DNA of 9,889 nt from CAKRZE01 sp045617585 (GCA_045617585.1 JAZLIW010000046.1:1-9889); one strand, 5' to 3'; shown: positions 1 through 8,319, numbered from the stretch's first letter. Notes: generated by a model not told the origin, from the sequence alone. Numbers and translations are program-made.

Positions 1-1
1 C

Positions 2-2374
2 ATCGATGACTACGCGCCGGAGCTGCATGACCGCATCAAGGCGCGCATCGACGAGGGCCGCTGGGAGGTCACCTCCTCCGCATGGGTGGAAACGGATAAG
101 AATATGCCCGATACGGAATCCCTGATCCGTCATATCGGGTATTCCAAGAAATACCTGTCCGAAAAGTGGGGCATCCCCGCGGAGAAGCTCGACGTGGACT
201 TCTCTCCCGACACCTTCGGTCACAGCGCCAATCTGCCGGAGATCGATTCCTTCGGCGGCGTGAAGTATTACTACCACTGCCGCGGACTGGACGGGGACAA
301 CGCGCTCTACCGCTGGAGAGGACAGTCCGGCAAGGAGCTGCTCGTCTACCGCGAACAGTACTGGTATAACAGCGGCATCACGCCGAAGCCCGCGATGGGG
401 CTGATCGACGTCTCGCAGCGGAGCGGCGGTCTCAAGACCGGGCTCGTCGTCTACGGCGTCGGTGACCACGGCGGCGGACCGACCCGGCGCGACGTGGAGC
501 GCGGGATCGAAATGATGGGCTGGCCGGTGTTCCCGACCGTGAAATTCGGCACCTTCCGCGAATTCTTCCATGAAGCGGAAAGCGTCCGCGACAAGCTGCC
601 GCTCGTCGACCACGAGCTGAACTTCATCTTCCCCGGCTGCTACACGACGCAGAGCCGCATCAAGAACGGCAACCGCCGCTGCGAGGCGGCGCTGAACGAA
701 GCGGAGACCGCGATGGCGCTGGCGCATCTGTACGCCGGCGGTCAGGTGCGGGGTGAGGCGATCGAAAAGGCGTGGCAGAAGGTCCTCTTCACACACTTCC
801 ACGACATTCTGACCGGTTCCTGCGTGCAGGACAGCCGCGAGCACGCGATGGGTCTGTATCAGGACGCGCTCGCGACCGCCAACAGCGAGACCTCTCTTGC
901 CCTCGGCAAGCTTGCCGCGGCGACCGACACCTCCTTGATCCCCGTCATCCCCGATCCCTTCTCCCAGAGCGAGGGGGCCGGCGCCGGGTACCATATCGGT
1001 TCCTTCCAGAGCCGTGCCGAGGATGAACGCGGTCAGGGTCTGACCCGCATCTGGACGGTCTTCAATCATACGCCCGCCGACAAGAACGAGCCCGTCGAGA
1101 TCACGGTGTGGGACTGGACCGGAGATATGCGTTACGTCTCGGTCACCGACGCAGACGGCAATCCGCTCGAATTCCAAATGCTCGACGGCGGTCTCCAGCA
1201 TTATTGGGACCATAAGTTCTTCCGCTTCCTCGTTCAGCTGAACGTTCCGGCGCTCTCCTACGCGACCGTCGTGCTGAAGCAGGGAGAGATGGGCGATTAT
1301 CCCGTCTATCTGCAGGGACAGCACCGTACCGCGGGCGCCGATCACGATCACGTCCTCGAAAACGACCTGATCCGCTGCGTCTTCAGCGGCTCCACGGGTG
1401 AAATGCTCTCGCTGACCGAAAAAGCGACCGGAATAGAGCTCCTCTCCGCGCCCGCGACGGTCAAGGTCATCGACACCAACCGCCACAATTCGGACGCTTG
1501 GAACATCGGCTCCTATCTGGAAAAGATCCCGCTCACGAACGTCCTGAACCTTCACGGCGCCTGCCACGGGCCTCTGCGCAAGGGCTTTGCGTTCGACGCA
1601 AAGATCCGTTCCTCCCGCGTCAGCGTCGAATATACGCTGGATAAGGGCTCGTCCTCGGTGCGCTGCCATATCCGTGCGGACTGGAACGAGGTCGGCGGGG
1701 AAAAGATCCCCGTCCTTGCCTATGAGTTCCCGACCGCGGCGGAAACCGACCGCTTCTCCTACAATATCCCCGCGGGCTCGATCGTCCGCGAGGGTGCGGA
1801 TCAGGACCGTCCGGGGCTTTCCTACGCCGCCGTTTATCCGGCTGCAGGTGACGCGGTGTACGCTCCCGCCGTCGTGACCGCTGGCAAATACGGCTTCCGC
1901 TGCACGCGCGGGGAAAACGGCAAGGCGACCCTCATTTCGACGCTGATCAACACCGCCGTTTCTCCCGATCCCTATCCCGAGCGCGGGATCCACGAGATCG
2001 ACCTCTGGATCGGTCTCCTTCCCTGCGATCCCGTCGCGGCAGAGCTCACGGCGCGCAGCCTCTCCCGTCCGATGGCACCGGTCAGCACCGGCAGCCACAA
2101 GGGGACTCTGCCTCCCGCCGGCAGCCTGCTGAAATATTCCTGCGATACCGGGATCCTCTCCGCCGTGATCCCCGGGGAAAACGCCGTGACCCTCCGCTTC
2201 TATTCCGTTTGTGACAGAGACGGAACGGTCACCGTCGACGCGGGCAAGACCGTGAAGGACGCCTCCCTTACCGACCTGATCGGGAACCGGATCGCCTCCT
2301 GCAAGACCGACGGTACCGCCGTGACCGCCGCCCTGCCCGCGCATACCGTCGCGCAGATCACGGTGGAATTCTGA
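2..2374 (+). CDS. Alpha-mannosidase, glycoside hydrolase family 38 (5' end missing)
   Basis: The reading frame is open from base 2, so the gene begins before the window; the in-frame GTG at 86 is an internal valine. The 790 visible residues (numbered from the window edge) carry GH38 hallmarks. WVETDKN at 28-34 matches the family's WVE-D-N block. PDTFGHS at 69-75 contains the expected nucleophile and metal-ligand Asp70 (bases 209-211). GDHGGGPT lies at 154-161, and HFHD with a further zinc-ligand His267 lies at 264-268. The remainder (from about residue 320) is the beta-rich C-terminal region of the family, ending with an HKGTLP motif at 699-704. The family hydrolyses terminal alpha-mannosides with retention and uses a zinc ion. 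The N-terminal His-x-Asp metal motif must lie outside the window. The visible part has no membrane segment; whether the protein is cytoplasmic cannot be judged without the N terminus. Fine substrate linkage is unknown. Confidence 0.93.
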   Translation: MDDYAPELHDRIKARIDEGRWEVTSSAWVETDKNMPDTESLIRHIGYSKKYLSEKWGIPAEKLDVDFSPDTFGHSANLPEIDSFGGVKYYYHCRGLDGDNALYRWRGQSGKELLVYREQYWYNSGITPKPAMGLIDVSQRSGGLKTGLVVYGVGDHGGGPTRRDVERGIEMMGWPVFPTVKFGTFREFFHEAESVRDKLPLVDHELNFIFPGCYTTQSRIKNGNRRCEAALNEAETAMALAHLYAGGQVRGEAIEKAWQKVLFTHFHDILTGSCVQDSREHAMGLYQDALATANSETSLALGKLAAATDTSLIPVIPDPFSQSEGAGAGYHIGSFQSRAEDERGQGLTRIWTVFNHTPADKNEPVEITVWDWTGDMRYVSVTDADGNPLEFQMLDGGLQHYWDHKFFRFLVQLNVPALSYATVVLKQGEMGDYPVYLQGQHRTAGADHDHVLENDLIRCVFSGSTGEMLSLTEKATGIELLSAPATVKVIDTNRHNSDAWNIGSYLEKIPLTNVLNLHGACHGPLRKGFAFDAKIRSSRVSVEYTLDKGSSSVRCHIRADWNEVGGEKIPVLAYEFPTAAETDRFSYNIPAGSIVREGADQDRPGLSYAAVYPAAGDAVYAPAVVTAGKYGFRCTRGENGKATLISTLINTAVSPDPYPERGIHEIDLWIGLLPCDPVAAELTARSLSRPMAPVSTGSHKGTLPPAGSLLKYSCDTGILSAVIPGENAVTLRFYSVCDRDGTVTVDAGKTVKDASLTDLIGNRIASCKTDGTAVTAALPAHTVAQITVEF

Positions 2375-2397
2375 CCCCTTCCCATTTCATGACAGCA

Positions 2398-2445
2398 AAA
2401 GGCGGAGCCCGTCCCTGCGGCGGTCCTCCGCCTTTATAATTTTTT
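2398..2445 (+). terminator. Rho-independent terminator after the GH38 gene
   Basis: A perfect 10-bp stem (AAAGGCGGAG at 2398-2407 with CTCCGCCTTT at 2426-2435) closes an 18-base loop and is followed by a T-run at 2440-2445. It begins 23 bases after the mannosidase stop codon and isolates that gene from the sigma factor unit. The A-run before the stem is short, so activity on the minus strand would be weak. Confidence 0.85.
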
Positions 2446-2455
2446 CGGAAATTCC

Positions 2456-2490
2456 GTAACCTTGACGCAAAAAGCGTGTCTATATAGACA
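2456..2490 (+). promoter_or_regulatory. Promoter of the sigma factor operon (ECF-like)
   Basis: GTAACC at 2456-2461 and GTGTC at 2476-2480 resemble ECF promoters (an AAC core at -35 and CGTC-like at -10). AAC at 2458-2460 is 16 bases from TGTC at 2477-2480, which is normal ECF spacing, so the sigma factor may drive its own gene. A sigma-A reading overlaps it: TTGACG at 2462-2467 with TATAGA at 2483-2488, but its 15-base spacer is short. The start codon is at 2514, giving a leader of roughly 25 bases. Which sigma factor is used is inference. Confidence 0.6.
2477..2490. repeat. Perfect 14-bp palindrome over the -10 region
   Basis: TGTCTATATAGACA is identical to its own reverse complement and ends 23 bases before the sigma factor start codon. 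It covers the -10 element and probable transcription start, a position suited to a dimeric repressor. It may instead be a by-product of a TATA-rich -10 next to an ECF GTC motif. The symmetry is seen; the operator role is inferred. Confidence 0.5.
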
Positions 2491-2513
2491 GAACGGGTGA
2501 AAGGAGAGAAAAC

Positions 2514-3074
2514 GTGGAAGACGAAAGCATCCTCGCACTGTATGAAGCGCGAAGCGAGCAGGCGATCAGCGAAACGGAAAGGAAATACGGCCGATACCTT
2601 TCCGCGATCGCGGCACGAATCGTCATTGATCCCGCGGACGTCAGCGAGATCCTGAACGATACGTACGTCGCCGCGTGGAACGCCATTCCCCCGGCGCATC
2701 CCGATAAGCTATCCCTGTACCTCGGCAAGATCACGCGGCGTTTCTCCCTGAACCGGATCCGCCTGAAAAACGCGGAGAAGCGGGGCGGCGGCAGTGCCGA
2801 CCTCTGCTTTGAGGAGCTGGAAGAGGTCCTGACGGGAGAAAACGATCCCGTCCTCGCACTGGAGGAAAAGGAACTGACCCGGATCCTTGATTCGTTTCTG
2901 TCCTCCCTGCCCGACGCGGAACGCAGAGTGTTCGTCTGCCGGTACTGGTATTTCGATCCCGTCGGCGAGATCGCGGCACGGTTCGGCTTCAGTGAAAGCA
3001 AGGTCAAAACGATGCTGCTCCGGACCCGTGAAAAACTGAAAAAGCGTCTTGAAAAGGAGAATTATCCGATATGA
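2514..3074 (+). CDS. ECF-type RNA polymerase sigma factor (sigma-70 family)
   Basis: This 186-residue protein has the two-domain layout of extracytoplasmic-function sigma factors. Sigma region 2 spans roughly residues 15-92 and includes the DVSEILNDTYVAAW helix (42-55), which corresponds to the core-binding and -10-recognising part, followed by an Arg/Lys-rich stretch. An acidic linker (about 98-118) leads to region 4 at about 120-180, with LSSLPDAERRVFVCRYW followed by a helix-turn-helix (VGEIAARFGFSESKVKTML). The start is GTG, supported by AAGGAGAG at 2501-2508 with a 5-base gap. The stop overlaps the ATG of the next gene (ATGA at 3071-3074), so translation of the two is likely coupled. The ECF-like promoter upstream suggests autoregulation. 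The pairing with a single-pass membrane protein indicates that its activity is probably held at the membrane until a signal arrives. The regulon is unknown. Confidence 0.95.
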   Translation: MEDESILALYEARSEQAISETERKYGRYLSAIAARIVIDPADVSEILNDTYVAAWNAIPPAHPDKLSLYLGKITRRFSLNRIRLKNAEKRGGGSADLCFEELEEVLTGENDPVLALEEKELTRILDSFLSSLPDAERRVFVCRYWYFDPVGEIAARFGFSESKVKTMLLRTREKLKKRLEKENYPI

Positions 3075-6000
3075 AAAACGAAAGGAAGGCCGAACGGCTG
3101 GTAAACGCGATCGGCGATATCCGTGACGAGTATATCGGCGACGCGCACGCCGTCTCCGCGCCGCAAAAGAAAAAGGGCTCGGTGCGCCGTGCGCTGATCG
3201 CTTCCGCCGCGGCGGCACTCGTTGCCGCGGGAGCGGTTTTTGCCCTGCCCGCGCTCATCAGACGCGACGGTCCCGTCGCGCCGATCGACAATACTGAGCC
3301 TTACGTCGATCCTCTGACCGTGAAGGCGCCGTGGGAAGACGGTCGTCTTACCTTCACGGTGATGACCTACGGCGGCAGCGATGCCTTCCTCTCCCTGCCG
3401 CAGTCCGTGTCGGTGCGCCTCACATCCATGACGGAGGGACCGGCGCCGATCCTCAAAGAACCGCAAACCGTTCCCGTGTCCGCTTCCGTCTCGCTTGCCC
3501 CGGATACGAAGATCACCTCGTGCGCGGGCGGCGATTATCTCCGCATCGTTCCCGGCTCGGGAGAGCACGCCGATTGCGTTGACGTCTACTACGACGTGGA
3601 GAACGATAAGACGGTCTGCCTCGACTGCCTGATCCTATCGCTGATCCGTGAGAGCGACCATTATTTCGACGCGTCGGTCCGCTGTCTTATCGAGGACTGC
3701 CTCATCACTACGGAAGCGATGCAGGCAGGGGAAAACGAAAGTCAGTACGAGGCGTTCTACGGTCATCTGTACACCGACGAAATGAAAAAGATCGTTCATT
3801 CCGGCAAGTGTCCGCCCTATTCCAGGCTTGAAAACGGCGGCGTAACGATCTCCGAAAACGGCAAGGAAGAGATCAAAAGAAAGCTGAAGCGGTTTTCCTA
3901 TCCCGAGGTGCGGGTGATCGAATACGGCGCCGACCCCGACCTCTGCCTTTTCACTCTCGTTTCCCCGCAGTCGGGCAGCACTTACGGCTGTTATCTCATC
4001 CGCCTTTCGGACGGCGAGCTGAAAAAACTTGACGGAACGTCGGTCGGCGTTCCCGCCTGCCTGAACGGCTCGGTCACGGTGAACGCAGAGGGGCTTCCCG
4101 CGGCGAACCTGCTGAAAGCCGGAAAGGTATCGGTCAGCGGGGACTATTCGGTCGTCACCGTCACGCTTCCCTATTTCATTGACGGGCTGAATTACAACGA
4201 TCAAATGGGCGCCTATGTTCCCTCGTACTACGCGAAAAACGTCATCCTCTTCTATCCCGAAAGCGCCGCCTTCGACGCGCTCCTCGGCACCTCGACGGGA
4301 GAAAGCGACCGTCCCTATCCCGCCGGGAACGCGGTCACCGAGCACGGCGTCACGCACTACCTCACCGTTGCCGGGACGCACGCCTTTTACCGGAGCGGAA
4401 CGTGGTGCGAGCTGACCGGGGATCTCGTCCGCGTCGTCGTGACGGCGGCGGACTGCGAGCCCGTGATCGTGATGCGGCAGAACGGCACGTTTGCCTTTTT
4501 CGCCGCCGACGGAACGGCTCTCGATCCCACCTCGCTCGTCGGAAAACTCGACCGGGCGAACGACTACGTCTATGAAAACGGCGTGAAGACCGATCTTCTG
4601 ACCGGAGAAGAGACCGTCCCGTTCCCCGGTCAGGCAAACGCCGCTGCGGTATCCGGGGACTGCCGCTTCGTCTACGCCTTTTCCGCCTCCGACGGCATCG
4701 TCGGCTGCTATGACCTCGTCACGGGCGAGACCTCGGGTCTTCCGGTCTCCGGCGCGTTTCTGACCGAAGCCGGAGTCGGAGAAGAACCGGTCTTCTGCCT
4801 CTTCACCGACGAAAAGGGAGAAAAGCTCCTCCTCGCCTATTACAAAAACGGCACGCTGACCTTTGACGCCGAGGCAATGATGAAAGAGAAGCCGACGTTC
4901 ATCGGGTACGGCACCGCGGGCGAGTATATCGAAAAGAACGTCAAAACCACGTTCCCTTATTTCCTATGCGCGGGGAAACCGGTCAAATTCCGCAACACCG
5001 ACCGCGTCGTTCCCCTGATCCTTGCGGTTTGCGCGGACATGATCTTTGACAGCGTATCAATGCCCGCCCCGCAGTTCTTCGCCGCGCTCGCGGAGAACCT
5101 TATTCCCTATCTGGATTATTCGGCGGGCAGCGCGTGGGTCTCCGAGGAAACGCTTGATTCCCTTCTCGGCGGACAGACGCCGGATATGCTCAAAGAGAGA
5201 TTTTCCTTCAGCACGAACGGCGACGGCTTCACGACGGTGGATACGGACACGGAAAACGTCGTCGACGATTATGCGAATAACCTGGCTGCCGTGATGATAT
5301 GGTATGCGACCGGCTACACGGAACTGCCCGATTTTGACGTGATGGCAGAGTTCTGCAATCCGCCGACCGTTGAGGCTTATCGGGAATACTACCGCCTGCT
5401 GAACGAAAACGTACCGATCCCGGACGTCGCGGGGCTGAAAGAAAAGCTGATACCGATCATAAAGGAAGCCCTTTCCGTTTACGAAATAGTCGACACCGAC
5501 AGAAGAACGGGGCAGCCGTATATCACTCCGCGCATCCTCTGCCGGTCGGGTGACATCGTCAGAACGATCACCGATCTCTATCCGATCTGCATTGAAACGA
5601 TCACCGGAAGAGAATACACCGAATTTATCAAAAGCGGCGATTTTCTGCGGATGAGCTATATCGAAGGACTGTATCTGACAAGGACGGACGATACCGCGGG
5701 CAATATCCGGATCGGAAGGAACTACGGAGCCGACGCCGAAAAGATCATTCCCTTCCTTCATGCCCTTGATTTCCGTCCGGGAGAAAAAGAGATCCGCGCA
5801 GAGGCGGTTCTGACCCACACGTGGGACACCGGCTTCGGCTATGGGATCAATTATTCGGAATTCCCGAACACGAACGTCGTCACGGTCGGTTCCGATGAAA
5901 ACGGACAATATTATGCCGTCATTTCCGGATATTTCGCGGAGATCACGAAGGAGGATTGCGAAGCGTTCAAGGCGATCTGCCGCGGCGCGGGCGATTTCGA

Positions 6001-6085
6001 CCGCGGCAGCGGGCGCGAAAGACTGCTTGAGGAGCTGATCGTGCGGTACGCGGAAGCGGAGAACGGAAACACTTCCCCCGACTGA
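3071..6085 (+). CDS. Large single-pass membrane protein, probable anti-sigma factor or sensor for the adjacent ECF sigma
   Basis: I do not recognise a named family for the whole 1004-residue protein. Residues 1-40 are cytoplasmic and basic (KKKGSVRR at 33-40). They include IGDIRDEYIGDA (14-25), a short motif like that at the N terminus of membrane proteins encoded next to clostridial ECF sigma factors. One transmembrane helix spans about 41-63, with the positive-inside rule placing the remaining ~940 residues outside. The outer part has six cysteines clustered at 151, 169, 183, 186, 205 and 210. From about 290 to 560 there are recurring strand-turn motifs (LSDGELKKL, LLTGEETV, LVTGETSGL) that look like beta-propeller blades. 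The C-terminal 400 residues are mixed helix and strand. There is no zinc-binding HxxxCxxC anti-sigma motif. The ATG overlaps the sigma stop codon; AAAGGAGA at 3053-3060 is its ribosome site. The anti-sigma role is inferred from operon position and topology. Confidence 0.85.
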   Translation: MKNERKAERLVNAIGDIRDEYIGDAHAVSAPQKKKGSVRRALIASAAAALVAAGAVFALPALIRRDGPVAPIDNTEPYVDPLTVKAPWEDGRLTFTVMTYGGSDAFLSLPQSVSVRLTSMTEGPAPILKEPQTVPVSASVSLAPDTKITSCAGGDYLRIVPGSGEHADCVDVYYDVENDKTVCLDCLILSLIRESDHYFDASVRCLIEDCLITTEAMQAGENESQYEAFYGHLYTDEMKKIVHSGKCPPYSRLENGGVTISENGKEEIKRKLKRFSYPEVRVIEYGADPDLCLFTLVSPQSGSTYGCYLIRLSDGELKKLDGTSVGVPACLNGSVTVNAEGLPAANLLKAGKVSVSGDYSVVTVTLPYFIDGLNYNDQMGAYVPSYYAKNVILFYPESAAFDALLGTSTGESDRPYPAGNAVTEHGVTHYLTVAGTHAFYRSGTWCELTGDLVRVVVTAADCEPVIVMRQNGTFAFFAADGTALDPTSLVGKLDRANDYVYENGVKTDLLTGEETVPFPGQANAAAVSGDCRFVYAFSASDGIVGCYDLVTGETSGLPVSGAFLTEAGVGEEPVFCLFTDEKGEKLLLAYYKNGTLTFDAEAMMKEKPTFIGYGTAGEYIEKNVKTTFPYFLCAGKPVKFRNTDRVVPLILAVCADMIFDSVSMPAPQFFAALAENLIPYLDYSAGSAWVSEETLDSLLGGQTPDMLKERFSFSTNGDGFTTVDTDTENVVDDYANNLAAVMIWYATGYTELPDFDVMAEFCNPPTVEAYREYYRLLNENVPIPDVAGLKEKLIPIIKEALSVYEIVDTDRRTGQPYITPRILCRSGDIVRTITDLYPICIETITGREYTEFIKSGDFLRMSYIEGLYLTRTDDTAGNIRIGRNYGADAEKIIPFLHALDFRPGEKEIRAEAVLTHTWDTGFGYGINYSEFPNTNVVTVGSDENGQYYAVISGYFAEITKEDCEAFKAICRGAGDFDRGSGRERLLEELIVRYAEAENGNTSPD

Positions 6086-6119
6086 CAGCCAATAATCCGA
6101 TATCCTTTCTGAAACATAA

Positions 6120-6163
6120 CAGCAGAGACGGTCACCTCTTCGGTTTCCGTCTCTGCTGCTTTT
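6120..6163 (+). terminator. Rho-independent terminator after the sigma/membrane-protein operon
   Basis: A perfect 12-bp stem (CAGCAGAGACGG at 6120-6131 with CCGTCTCTGCTG at 6147-6158) has a 15-base loop and is followed by TTTT at 6160-6163. It starts 35 bases after the stop of the membrane-protein gene. The minus-strand oxidoreductase gene ends on the other side at 6208; in that direction the stem is followed only by a broken T-run, so it may act on both strands, less surely for the minus strand. Confidence 0.8.
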
Positions 6164-6207
6164 CGGAGCAGGGTTTTCTGTCCCTTTTTTATTGTTTCCT
6201 GATCGCT

Positions 6208-8262
6208 TCAGATCCGCATCGCGGTCTCCCACGCGCCCCAGATCGCGGAGCGGAGATTGCCGACCTTATCCGCGTCGCCGATCACGTACACGTTCTTTCC
6301 GGCAGGAGCAAGCGGCGCCGGGGTATAACCGACCGAGGTCACGACGCTGTCGCAGGGGATGCGCTTCTCCTCCCCGTCCGCGCTTTCGATCACGACGGCG
6401 TCCGGAAGGATCTCCTTCGTCCTGTGCCCCGTATAGACCGGAACGTGATTCGCCTTGAAATAATCGCGCAGGAACGACGAATTGGCGAGGCATAGATTCG
6501 GGACGCAGATCAGGTCGTCCAGCATCTCCACGATCACCGGCTTCTTTCCCTTGCGGTGCAGATCGTACGCGATCTCGCACCCGGTCAGCCCGCCGCCGAC
6601 GATCACGACCCGTTCCCCGACCGGCTTCGCTCCGGTCAGGTATTCGATCGCGCCGACCGCCGTTTCCGCGCCCGGAACTCGGAGGACGCGCGGTTTTGCC
6701 CCGGTAGCGACGATCACGCAGTCGGCACCGAGCGCGGACGGATCCCGCACCTCGGTATTCAGGTGCACCTCGATCCCTTCCTTGTCAAGCTGCGTCCGGT
6801 ACCAGTCGAGCAGCATCCGGTCGTGTTTCTTGAAGTCGGGTGCCGCCGCGGCGATGAAGACCCCGCCGAGGCTGCCGCTCTTCTCGTAGATCACCGGCGT
6901 ATGCCCGCGCTTTTTCAGCACGAGCGCCGCCTCCATCCCGCCGACGCCGCCGCCGATGACCGCGACCTTTTTCGGACGGTCTGTTTTTTTGATATAGAAC
7001 CGGTCGGACTGCATCGTCTCCGGATTCAGCGCGCAGCGGCACATATGCGTGGAATCGTCCATCGACTGGTCGTTGTTCGATGTGCCGTGCTTCGCCATCG
7101 TCAGGCAGGCGGTCTGGCAGGAAATGCAGGGCTTGATATCCTCTTCTCTGCCCTCGATCGCCTTGGTCAGCCACGTTGGATCAGTGAGGAACTGTCTGCC
7201 GATGCCGACCGCGTCGATCCCGCCGTTCTTTACGGCTTCCGCCCCGGCGGCAAGCGTCATCCGCCCCGCACAGACCACGGGAATATTCACGAACTTTTTG
7301 ATATGGGTCACTTCGGGAAGGTTGCAGTTCTCCGGCATATAGACCGGCGGATGCGGCCAGTACCATGCGTCGTAGGTACCGTTGTCGCAGTTCAGCATAT
7401 CGTAGCCCGCGTCCTCAAGGTATTTTGCCGCCCGTTCGGATTCCTCCATCGTCCGCCCCGCCTCGACGTACTCCTCCCCGGGCACTGCCCCCTCCCGGAA
7501 GCCCTTGGTCTTCGAGACCACGGAATAGCGCAGGGAGACCGGATACGAGCTGCCGCAGGTCTTTTTGATCTCCTTTACGATCTCGACGGCAAAGCGGTAG
7601 CGGTTCTCAAAGGAGCCGCCGTATTCGTCGGTACGGAAGTTGGCGTACGGCAGGGTGAACTGATCGAGCATATATCCCTCGTGCACCGCGTGGACCTCCA
7701 CGCCGTCCACGCCCGCCTCCCTGCAGAGGCGCGCGGTCTCGCCGAAGGCGTACACGATCTCGTCGATCTGCTTCTTGGTGATCTCCTTCGAGGTCACCCC
7801 GTCCGCCCAGCGGTTCGGCGTCGCGGAAGGAGAAAGCGAGCAGTAGACCGGGTCGAGGATCGGCTTCGCCAGCGTGCCGAGGAAGCGGTTTTTGACCAAC
7901 GTGACCATCATATCGTTCATGGCGAGCGATCTGCCGCAGCCCGCAGTCATCTGGATGAACAGCTTTGCCCCGGTCCGGTGGATCTCGTCCATGAATTTTT
8001 TCAGTTCACGGAACTTGCTCTTTCTCTGATACAGCCACGCCCCGCCGATGATATCGCGGATCGGCGCGACGCCGGGCAGAAGCAGACCGCAGTTGTTCTC
8101 CGCGATCGTCTTCAGCAGCTTTGCCGCCTCTTTGTCAAAGTGATTCGGCTCCGTCCAGCCGAAAATGCAGGTCCCGCCCATCGGCGCGAGCACGATACGG
8201 TTCCTGATCTCCAGTTCCCCGATCTTCCACGGAGTAAACAACGGTTCGTAATTCCGGTCCAT
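6208..8262 (-). CDS. NADH:flavin oxidoreductase / 2,4-dienoyl-CoA reductase-type (Old Yellow Enzyme with Fe-S and FAD domains)
   Basis: This 684-residue protein has the three-part architecture of 2,4-dienoyl-CoA and enoate reductases. An FMN-binding TIM barrel fills residues 1-370 (LFTPWKIGELEIRNRIVLAPM at the start; HAVHEGYMLDQF at 191-202 with the HxxH pair 191/194; DEYGGSFENR at 212-221). An iron-sulphur site follows (C379, C382, C386, and C408 or C410). Then come a FAD-binding fold (VAVIGGGVGGMEAA from 433; ATG at 519-521; YVIGDAD at 659-665) and an inserted NAD(P)H fold (VVIVGGGLTGCEIA from 552). Electrons would pass from NAD(P)H through FAD and the Fe-S cluster to FMN, reducing an activated C=C bond. 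Substrate is unknown; anaerobes use such enzymes on enoates, bile-acid intermediates, plant enones and others. The ATG at 8262 is preferred because AAAGGA precedes it and a longer TTG start at 8349 falls inside the promoter -35. The gene is divergent from the Gfo/Idh gene. Confidence 0.95.
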   Translation of the reverse strand: MDRNYEPLFTPWKIGELEIRNRIVLAPMGGTCIFGWTEPNHFDKEAAKLLKTIAENNCGLLLPGVAPIRDIIGGAWLYQRKSKFRELKKFMDEIHRTGAKLFIQMTAGCGRSLAMNDMMVTLVKNRFLGTLAKPILDPVYCSLSPSATPNRWADGVTSKEITKKQIDEIVYAFGETARLCREAGVDGVEVHAVHEGYMLDQFTLPYANFRTDEYGGSFENRYRFAVEIVKEIKKTCGSSYPVSLRYSVVSKTKGFREGAVPGEEYVEAGRTMEESERAAKYLEDAGYDMLNCDNGTYDAWYWPHPPVYMPENCNLPEVTHIKKFVNIPVVCAGRMTLAAGAEAVKNGGIDAVGIGRQFLTDPTWLTKAIEGREEDIKPCISCQTACLTMAKHGTSNNDQSMDDSTHMCRCALNPETMQSDRFYIKKTDRPKKVAVIGGGVGGMEAALVLKKRGHTPVIYEKSGSLGGVFIAAAAPDFKKHDRMLLDWYRTQLDKEGIEVHLNTEVRDPSALGADCVIVATGAKPRVLRVPGAETAVGAIEYLTGAKPVGERVVIVGGGLTGCEIAYDLHRKGKKPVIVEMLDDLICVPNLCLANSSFLRDYFKANHVPVYTGHRTKEILPDAVVIESADGEEKRIPCDSVVTSVGYTPAPLAPAGKNVYVIGDADKVGNLRSAIWGAWETAMRI

Positions 8263-8272
8263 AGAAAGCCCG

Positions 8273-8280
8273 TCCTTTCC
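8273..8280 (-). promoter_or_regulatory. Ribosome binding site that fixes the oxidoreductase start
   Basis: On the minus strand GGAAAGGA lies 10 bases before the ATG at 8262. The following residues (NYEPLFTPWKIG) align with the usual start of this family, so this ATG is chosen over upstream in-frame candidates. Confidence 0.7.
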
Positions 8281-8319
8281 CGGCACGGCGGACACCGGTC
8301 GTTCCTCGCCGTTTTTTTC

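Noticed and set aside
86..88. GTG as the start of the first mannosidase
   Set aside because: The frame is open to base 2 and the upstream residues (YAPELHDRIKARIDEGRWEV) match GH38 sequence, so the GTG is an internal codon.
3635..4381. Minus-strand open frame (248 aa) inside the membrane-protein gene
   Set aside because: Antisense shadow with no motif and biased composition typical of mirror frames.
6164..6196. Second weak hairpin (GGG/CCC) before a T-run downstream of the sigma operon
   Set aside because: The stem is only about 3 bp and cannot be told from chance; the 12-bp hairpin at 6120-6158 explains termination.
5057..6232. Minus-strand open frame (391 aa) opposite the 3' part of the large membrane-protein gene
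   Set aside because: It has no recognisable domain, its start region runs across the terminator between genes, and the plus-strand frame continues coherently from the sigma operon.
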